Below, one piece after another: positions 56,462 to 64,000 of a stretch of DNA of 64,000 nt; position 1 is the first letter of the stretch; each line of letters opens with the position of its first letter. Under the pieces are notes generated by a model that had not been told where the DNA came from, searched no databases, and saw only the letters and a list, made by a program, of their open reading frames with translations. The position numbers and the translations under genes were made by a program. Source of the DNA: Terebella lapidaria (lineage: Eukaryota > Annelida > Polychaeta > Terebellida > Terebellidae); contig OX424570.1 in the NCBI GenBank assembly GCA_949152475.1, forward strand, positions 24,424,694 through 24,488,693. Direction: 5' to 3'.

Positions 56462-59400
56462 TCACACGTTGCTGACGTATCGTGGTTGGTTTCTTGCGTA
56501 GTTGACAATCCACACAACTGTCAGAACCAGAGCTAACACTGTCCCCAGGGCACCAGAAACCTGGGGAAGAAGGAAGTTACACATGTACCAGTACCCTGAA
56601 ATTTTTTTCATTCTCACAATTCTCATGAATTTTTGTACGTGAATATCACATTTTGTCATGGGATCAACATAATATAATTATTATTCACAATATTTCAGAA
56701 GATGAAAAATTTATACTCTTTGGAATGTGAAAATATAAGAAGTTATGTAAAACCTAATTGAAACATTTTTGGAAGTTATGGCAATGATAATTTCATTAAA
56801 TTTTTCTTCCGAGCTTTACCTTGAGTAGTAGGCTGTAATGATTCCAAAACTCCAAGGCCTTCACCCGATACAGAGCCAAACTACACACAAAGTTAGCCTC
56901 ACTGCGCTTCGAGGTGCTGCATCTGAAGTCGCAGAAAACCATAGCACTCAATTTATGATTTTGATCATGAGTAAATTTAGGAAACAGTGATAATAATTAC
57001 ATGGAAATGAACATTTTATCAACATAGAAAATAATCCTTTCATAAATTCCAAAGCAATATAAAAGTAAAAAGCATTTATCATCATGTTCAAGCTACATGT
57101 GGACAACTACAATTGCATGTAACTTTATGAGTTGAATCGGATAAAAGTAAAGGCAAAATAATGCATGCTAATTTTCAACTAACACACTAACACACGACTT
57201 AGAATATATCCACAATAACATTTCAGTAGAACAACTGGTTGAGGTATACGTATGTACTGTATGAGTTTTATACCATTCCCCCACATCACACACCTGGAGT
57301 AAAGCTGGACCAATAGTTGTGTCGTGTCGTTAAGTCTGCGGCTTATTCTGATATCCCGGAGAATGGTGCTCGACAGAACTGCTCCGTTCTCAACCATAAA
57401 TCCCAGGTTAAAGAACGCCTAAGGGGAAAATTAAATTCAACGCTTTCATGAGTATTCACATATTAGGAAATTTTGAATTCACACACAAAGGTTTTTCTGC
57501 AACAATTCCTGAATAATTTTTTCATAGTGTATGAGAAATCAAACATTTTTTTTGAAATGATCAGTTTTTCTAAACAAATATATTGCAAATTCATATGACA
57601 TTTTTGTAAGAAAATCCTTCAGTATTTTATAGATTAACACACTTGCCTGTGGGTCGCCTTGTTTTGCAGCATATCCATAGAAGGTCGCTGCCTTGGCAAC
57701 GTCCTTGTTTCCATGGTTACCATACCAGTAGTAGTCTCCCATCTTGATTGCAGCTGTCAGTATTCAAATAATCAACCTCAATTATTTATGATTTATCAGA
57801 TATACATGTAAATACTGAGACACTGAACACAGCACATGTTTGACAGGGAAGTTTATGTACAATTAATGTAAATTATAGTTTTCCAATAATTTATGTCATT
57901 AGATTGGACCCGAATGTCCAATTTTGTAAATTCCACACATTAGGAAGTGACAGCATCAACATACAGTATGTGTTCTTGTGGTTTGTGTCCCTGTGTGAAG
58001 TCAGGTTATAGAACCGCCAGATACAATCCTTCTCTAGATAGTTGATCAGGCCGACCTGAATACAGAAAGGAGAATTCGCACTCGGAATATACTAGTTAGT
58101 AGGCTGCACAAAAATTTTTATAGATTGAAATTCGAAATTGCCACAGTTGAAAAATTGAGAAATTCAAGATAATCTTTAGAATTTTCAAAGACAAAATCAA
58201 CATTCGGTCTGGAACATATCAAGTTTTGACAATCATGAAGTTTATGTAATCCAATCCTTGGAATGTAAATTCGAGAGACAATTTTATTTGATTCACGAAG
58301 TTTGGAATGTTTCTTACATCATTTTCGTCACAGAGGTACGCGGTGTTGAATAGTGCGACTTCGAGTCCTGTCTCAGCAGCCATGTGGTAATACACCACTG
58401 AGGATGGCCTGGAAAATATGATACTGATTGTGCAATGTACAGGCGAGAAAATGTGAAAATGTATTAATTATTTTGGACTTAAAAGGAAATAGTAGTAGTA
58501 GTAAGTTTATTGACATAACACATGTTACAATGTCAGGGGTAAGTGTCACTAAACCATGACTAGTATGTCCAATTGGAAAGAAAAATTCAATAAAAAATTT
58601 GTATTGCACGCTTGGCATTTGCATATTGAAATATGAAAGTGTTAACACACTGAAATGAGACATATAATACTTATATGTTACTCGTGTTACAGTATCTAAG
58701 AATTGCATATATTTGCATAATTGATTCAGTACATAAATGTATATATATAATGCAATCTATTCCAAAAGTTTCAAAGCTCTGAAAATATAAGGAGCTAGTA
58801 TTGAAGGCTTTATCATTGTGAAAATTTTATTTAAGTTATTGCAGTTTTTGATTTCTGGAATACAGTTTCTTAGAATAAGAGTTTTTGGGCAAGATAGTAG
58901 AGCATGAGCTTCTGTTTGTATATCCTGTTTGCAGGTGCACAGTCTATTTTCCCTGGGAATACGGGCCCATCGGCCTGTCTCTATTTTTAGTCTATGTGAT
59001 CCTAGTCTTATTCTTGTAGTTGATAGCCGTGTATTTTTATATATGTGTATTTTTTTCTTGTGTATTTTCAATACATGAAGCTTTCGCACATGTTTTCATC
59101 ACAGACAGGTTACATTCAAATTTTTTAATGAAACTTTCGTTATTGTGATACCTCTACGGATTTTTTATTGTGATAGGGAAAGAATTCGCATGTGAGAATC
59201 CTATTACATACAGAAGAAATCATATACTCTCAAGACCTTAGGTATTCTTCATGTTGACTGTCGAGATCAACTGCTGCCTACCAGTTAAGATTCCTGTAAG
59301 CCTGCAGACCTTTGCGCAACACTTTCCCCAAAGCCATGTTCTTTTCAGCGATGAATCGAGCCCACCTGTGAACAGATTTAAACAAGTCATGTAGCTAGTT

Positions 59401-62400
59401 TGAACTAAAAATTTTCGTTGGGAAATCTGATTCCACATCAAATGTTGTAAAGAATATTGCATACTCTACAGCCAGTGAAGGATTCCGCTCAATGTCTCCG
59501 CCTCTGATGTTGTATTGGCCCACAACAATTCCAGAGTCTAGCTGTCCTCTTTGTGCAGCGTACGAGTAAAACTGAAACGCCTCACTCTGCAAAAAGAGAA
59601 CTGATTGGTAGTTAAAACTATTATTACTTGATTATTTATGGTATAATTTAAAGGTCGAACAAAAATTCATGAAAATTTTCTAGTAAAACTTTTAGATTTC
59701 CGCTAAATTTAAATTCTGATTTTCTTGCAATTCCACCAAATTTTTTGACAACTTACCCTACTCTTCTCCATTCCAGGGAATTTCCCGTTAAAATGCATGA
59801 ATGCCAAGTTATGAGCGGCATCCACGTTCCCCCCCTGGTAAGCTTTCATCAGATGCTGTGCGGCGGTCACGTAATCGCCTTGCTCCAGCGCGATCCACCC
59901 GAGAACGTTGTGAGCCAGGTGGAAACCATGGCTTGCGGCTTCTTCAAACAGTTCTATGGCCTTTGTCATGTTCTTCGGGATGCCGTGCCCCTATTAAATT
60001 GATTTCTTTGTCAGCAGAATGATAGATAACATAATAACATGAGTCGTGCCTTTAAATATACACTGATGATAAACTTTTCCTGTGATAAAATGAATTCGAA
60101 TACATGTGCATCCAGATGTTATAAATCAGAACAGAAATCAAGATTCTAGTTCATGTATCAAGATGATATACTTTTGGGAGCCTTGGACACGATGGCTTAC
60201 CTTCATATTGACTATTCCATAGTTGTAGAGACTGGTTGGATCTTTCTTTTTCGCCCCCATTTCGTAGAAGTTAGCTGCGGATTTTGTGTTTCGGGAGACA
60301 CCTCGAGAGCCCCAGTACAGCATCCGGGCCATCTCTTGCTGAAAACAGTATGTTCCCAAAATGTTTCCTACATGAGTTTTATACTGGCTATTGAATAAAT
60401 CATTAACAAATTGCAGCTCCATGTTCCCAAAATGTTTCCTGTAGAAGTTTTATTTAGATTGAATAAATCAATATTGCATAGCAAGAGAGTTCTGCCTAAA
60501 CTGTGTGAAATGTGTGTAGATCAGACATTTGGGATGGTTTTGAAATACATGATGAAAATGCGAAAATGATTCCCGACCTGAGCGGATACGACACCCCTCT
60601 GAGCTTGATGTTTGAGCCACAGGAAAATGTCACCTTCCTCGTCCGTCTGTGCATCCAACTCACGCTCGTCCGTCAGCCAAACATGCTCAGTGATCACCTG
60701 GGGAAGAAAGATTTATTTACACAAATTGGTTGTATAAATATGGATGGTGGTAATATGGTGAATCATGTGAGAAATGTTAAGGTTGAAAATAATTCGGAAC
60801 TTTTTCAATATTGTGTTGTATAAATAAGTAATGAGTAACTTGAAAACCACATTATTTATCTTCGTCAATCAAATAATACTGGTTATATACATGTCTGATG
60901 GCATTCTCAATAACAATAGTTAAGCATGGTTCACACACCCCGTGTTCCTCATGGATCTCTTTGTCGATCTTCGTTTGTTCTGCCACGGTCTTGTAATACA
61001 CTGTTTGAAAACAAAATGGACACCTGGTCAAGAACCTAGTTCATACCAGTTTGTACCTAGCCATATGTACACAACAGCGCTGATGTTTCACAAAACTCTG
61101 TCATCTAAATGTAAACCTATCGTCTGACCATAAGCCTGCTCCAGATCCTGTGTGACACCATCCAGCCCCATCACGTGTTTGTTCCCCAGTGTCAGCTGAC
61201 TGAGCACATTGCCCTCCATCGCACCAAACATCAAGTACTTGTGCGCCTGGGTGACAGAACCAGAACTTTGACCTTAAATTTGAGCACTCAGGGTCACTAG
61301 AGGTCAAGATCTTTAATATATGCACGGAATAAGAGTTAAAATAAGCTGGATACCAATCAAGGACATTAGCCTTTTGAGCCATATGGGATACTTTGAGTAT
61401 TTAAATTAGAAAATGATATTTATGGAGAAATGTCCCCTGAAAAAATATCAATTCTTGGACATCTCGTGACATTCAATACAACCATCACACTACATTATGT
61501 ATATATTTTCATTTCTTACACCGCACGCTGACCGACCTGTACTTCGTCCACCCTCGTTCCCATTCCGTTGTTAAGGATGGTTGCTAACATGAATGTCGCA
61601 TCATGGTTACCATAGCAACTGGCCTGTCTAAGCAGGGGAATTGTATCTTTGATGCCCAGTAAACCTTGGTACTCCTGTAAATTACATAGATAATTTATCT
61701 TACGTAAGTTGAATATAACTAAAATGTGCGATAGAAAGGGTGCACATCCTTTGTATATTGAGATTATTTTTATGCAATTACCGGTAGAGCACAAAATTCA
61801 TGAGTGCCTTTTAAACTGAAACCAGACACCGTCAAACAATATCTTCACACAGAACTGTTTTAAACTTGTTGAAAGTTAGCGGATTTTCTTACTCCACCTA
61901 TTCACAACTAAATGCCAGTCAAAATCTAGATTTACACTGACCAGTACTGCCGTGATATTGGTCATGAGGACCGCTGCTATATCCTCCCTCGTGTACGGTA
62001 CACCATCCAGTGCCAGTCGCTGAGCCGTCTTGTACGCTAGCGTGTACTGGCGGGGAAAGTGCTTGGAGTACGCTGTACACTGGTCCTTGGTGACCGTGTG
62101 GTCATCTTTGTGGAAAATGTTGGAGACTGGATCTTTGCAGGATCCTGTAGGATAGATGTTACAGAAAAAAGTATGTGGTGCATTCAGTACAATCAGAAAT
62201 ACATAAAGAGAGATTATGTATTTCTGGTACAACTTTTTTTGGAGATATTTTTCAAAGGAGTTACGAAGGAGACATGAAAATAACATGTATTGCATTATAT
62301 TGTATGATATTACACAGAAACTTATACATTATTACATTCCCTCATTCAATAACATAAAAATTCTGCGAAGAAATTTGATATCATGTCCACAAACTGATAT

Positions 62401-63121
62401 TTTACTGTTCAATGCAAAATATATTACTGTTACAAAATCACTTTATTATGATGAAGAAATAGATAGAAGTACTTACTTTTCTCAATGATTTTCTCCAGAA
62501 GTACTTTGCTCTGATATTTGACGTAATCAGACCAGACTAAATACCGATGACACTTCATGTTCCACTCTCCCAATCCAAGCTCGAAAATCTGGTCGTGAGG
62601 ATTCTTACGAGGCAACTGTGGGAAAAAATCAGTTCCACATTTTATGTCAAAATTCTTTCCAGAATGATGTTACTGCAAATTCTTATGTATACTGTTTTAT
62701 ATCTGTTTTCATAGTTGAAACTTTATTACTTTATACAGTAGTCCCCCTCAGATAAGACCCCCCCCCCCTCTCAATTAAGACTTTCCCCTATGTAAACACT
62801 TTTTCTTGTGGCGCTAGGATGACTTTAACATGTAAATGAACCCCTCTGATAAGACAGCAACTCAGACAAAAATGTTAGATAAGACGTTAATTTTGTGGCA
62901 GAAGAGTAGGTTTTACCTGAGGGGGACCACTGTAATTGTATGAGTTAATTTTGTTCTGGAAATTATTTTTTTGAAAATTCACTTCATTGATAGAGAATGT
63001 TTTCCTGCGATAGATGATCGCCTCCCCGATGTATCCCTTGAAGGCGGGCGCCATTTCCGACCCCCCGAATATTGTCAGACAGCTTGTATCATCATGGTAG
63101 ATTGGGCCCTTGAACTTGAAT
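56462..63121 (-). CDS. SEL1L3: SEL1L3-like protein, C-terminal 17 exons (5' end beyond window)
   Basis: Minus-strand gene with Sel1 (TPR-like) repeats. Exons in transcript order: 63121-62983, 62615-62477, 62144-61942, 61674-61537, 61246-61129, 61000-60939, 60697-60578, 60338-60201, 59990-59757, 59586-59465, 59365-59282, 58408-58318, 58055-57965, 57753-57647, 57418-57294, 56880-56820, 56560-56462; about 690 residues, all in phase. The first exon ends a LamG-like part (FGGSEMAPAFKGYIGEAIIY). Sel1 repeats follow, for example NMTKAIELFEEAASHGFHLA and DVAKAATFYGYAAKQGDPQA. The C terminus is a membrane helix and short tail (GALGTVLALVLTVVWIVNYA, then RNQPRYVSNV). The layout fits SEL1L3, a type I membrane protein of poorly known role, rather than the ERAD adaptor SEL1L. 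The intron after 57647 uses a GC donor (CAG|GCAAGT). A LINE fragment lies in the 58408-59282 intron. Confidence 0.87.
58490..59090 (-). mobile_element. LINE fragment (3' end) in a SEL1L3-like intron
   Basis: On the minus strand a 110-codon frame (59089-58757) has RLGSHRLKIETGRWARIPRE and a terminal CTCKQDIQTEAHALLSCPK knuckle, typical of the C-terminal end of non-LTR retrotransposon ORF2. It is followed by a 3' UTR ending in AATAAACTTACTACTACTAC at about 58494. The 5' part is missing, as is usual for 5'-truncated LINE copies. Confidence 0.75.
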
Positions 63122-64000
63122 CTGGATGTTAATGATAGAAGTAAACATTAACAAGAAAGCGATATACATGTAACCTTTTCATAATGGGGGAGTGGTCAGT
63201 GCTTAAAGCAAAAAAAAAAGTCTCACTGCGGTGGAAATAAATGTTTGATTGAAAGGTAATTGAATTTTGTTCTAGACTTGTTCTATAGGCTCAGCTGATC
63301 TGCACTTCGTAGTGATTGACTCAATAAGTGCTTGCATCATTTACGCAATAAAATTCAGAAGGACGCAATAAAATACAACATGCGAGTCCTCGGGACGCAT
63401 CAAGAAAACACTAGAACTACATACATTAATCAAACTCTCAGAGAAAACAAACACATTTTAATGCAATACTACTAGTTCATCTGATCTCTTGTCATTATCT
63501 CGTGGGCTTTTAACATAAATTACACCTATTACCAAAAGTATGGAATCACAAATATATGTGCACAGATAATAGATTGTTGTGTGTAAGGGTGAAGTATATG
63601 CTTACTTTTTACGATACTAACAAACAAATAATAATTTCTTGATGTTTTGAAAGGATTCATGTGTTTGTAATCCATTATTTTGGAGAGGAGATAAGTTTTC
63701 ATTAGCTAGTGAAAAATTGTGCTTTTTAATGCGAAAACTGCGTTCACTGACGCCTGCATATTGATATCCATCGACCACTAGTCATCAACGTTAGGGCTCC
63801 CACTGTTGCAATCTGGACAGAATGGTTTCAGATTCTTCAGAAGGATATTCACAAATTGTAATGTTCATGTTCATCCAGATTCCAAGCCTGTCTTCATGAA
63901 GGTGGACTGACATGTTGAACATCACATTTGCGAGTTTGTCGTTTGTAAATCATGATTACTGTTAGCTTCTAACAAATGCATTTGCTCAACTTTCATTACA
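63122..64000 (-). other. Intron of the SEL1L3-like gene
   Basis: No exon is securely visible to the right edge. An open stretch on the minus strand at about 63938-63800 (HLHEDRLGIWMNMNITICEY) might be part of an upstream exon, but its splice acceptor is poor. Confidence 0.4.

Noticed and set aside
63800..63940. Possible additional SEL1L3-like exon on the minus strand
   Set aside because: The open stretch is short, the acceptor lacks a pyrimidine tract, and no convincing donor with correct phase was found; kept only as a note.
1..64000. tRNA, rRNA or snRNA genes
   Set aside because: I looked for A/B-box and cloverleaf-like patterns by eye and saw none; a covariance-model search would be needed to exclude them.

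Overview
This is nuclear DNA from an animal. It holds intron-split genes with consensus GT-AG boundaries, long introns and UTRs, and dense, varied transposable elements. The protein families (DLK/LZK kinase, beta-1,4-galactosyltransferase, METTL24-like, C2H2/AT-hook zinc-finger proteins, SEL1L3) together with a Ngaro-type tyrosine-recombinase retrotransposon and many TGACCTTGA-rich MITEs fit a marine invertebrate bilaterian (lophotrochozoan or invertebrate deuterostome). I cannot name the species from sequence alone.

Layout, left to right. 1-7.3 kb: 3' half of a MAP3K12/13 (DLK/LZK) kinase gene on the + strand, entering from the left edge, with a ~3.2 kb 3' UTR. 7.86-15.86 kb: a structurally complete, apparently young Ngaro/DIRS-like retrotransposon with split direct repeats A1...B1-A2-B2, an SGNH-hydrolase ORF, Gag, RT-RNase H and tyrosine recombinase; a ~1.1 kb second element sits inside its A1 repeat. 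15.9-20.9 kb: several copies of one non-autonomous element family (ends AGGTTACCGGAC / GTCCGGTAACCT) rich in nuclear-receptor-like half-sites. 20.9-22.1 kb: two abutting foldback elements made of ~20 bp palindromic arrays. 22.8-29.4 kb: a decayed Ty3/Gypsy element whose 5' part lies in a 1,639 bp near-perfect tandem duplication.

29.9-36.7 kb: an eight-exon beta-1,4-galactosyltransferase family gene (+) with an unusual cysteine-rich C-terminal exon. 38.2-40.6 kb: a complete seven-exon METTL24-like gene (-), tail to tail with it; its start codon lies in the terminal inverted repeat of a foldback element. 41-46 kb: gene-poor, with inverted repeats and poly-G/C tracts. 46.1-52.3 kb: a three-exon AT-hook/C2H2 zinc-finger gene (+) with a 1.6 kb satellite-bearing element in intron 1. 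54.5-55.8 kb: a second, related C2H2 gene (+). 56.4-64 kb: C-terminal 17 exons of a SEL1L3-like gene (-), running off the right edge, with a LINE fragment in one intron.

The host genes do not form one pathway. Two (B4GALT-like and METTL24-like) are predicted type II membrane enzymes, SEL1L3 is a membrane protein, the two zinc-finger genes look like local duplicates, and the kinase is a stress/axon-injury MAP3K. The unusual material is mostly the mobile DNA. Exon joins were read by hand from splice signals and phase; they were not tested by alignment or RNA data.
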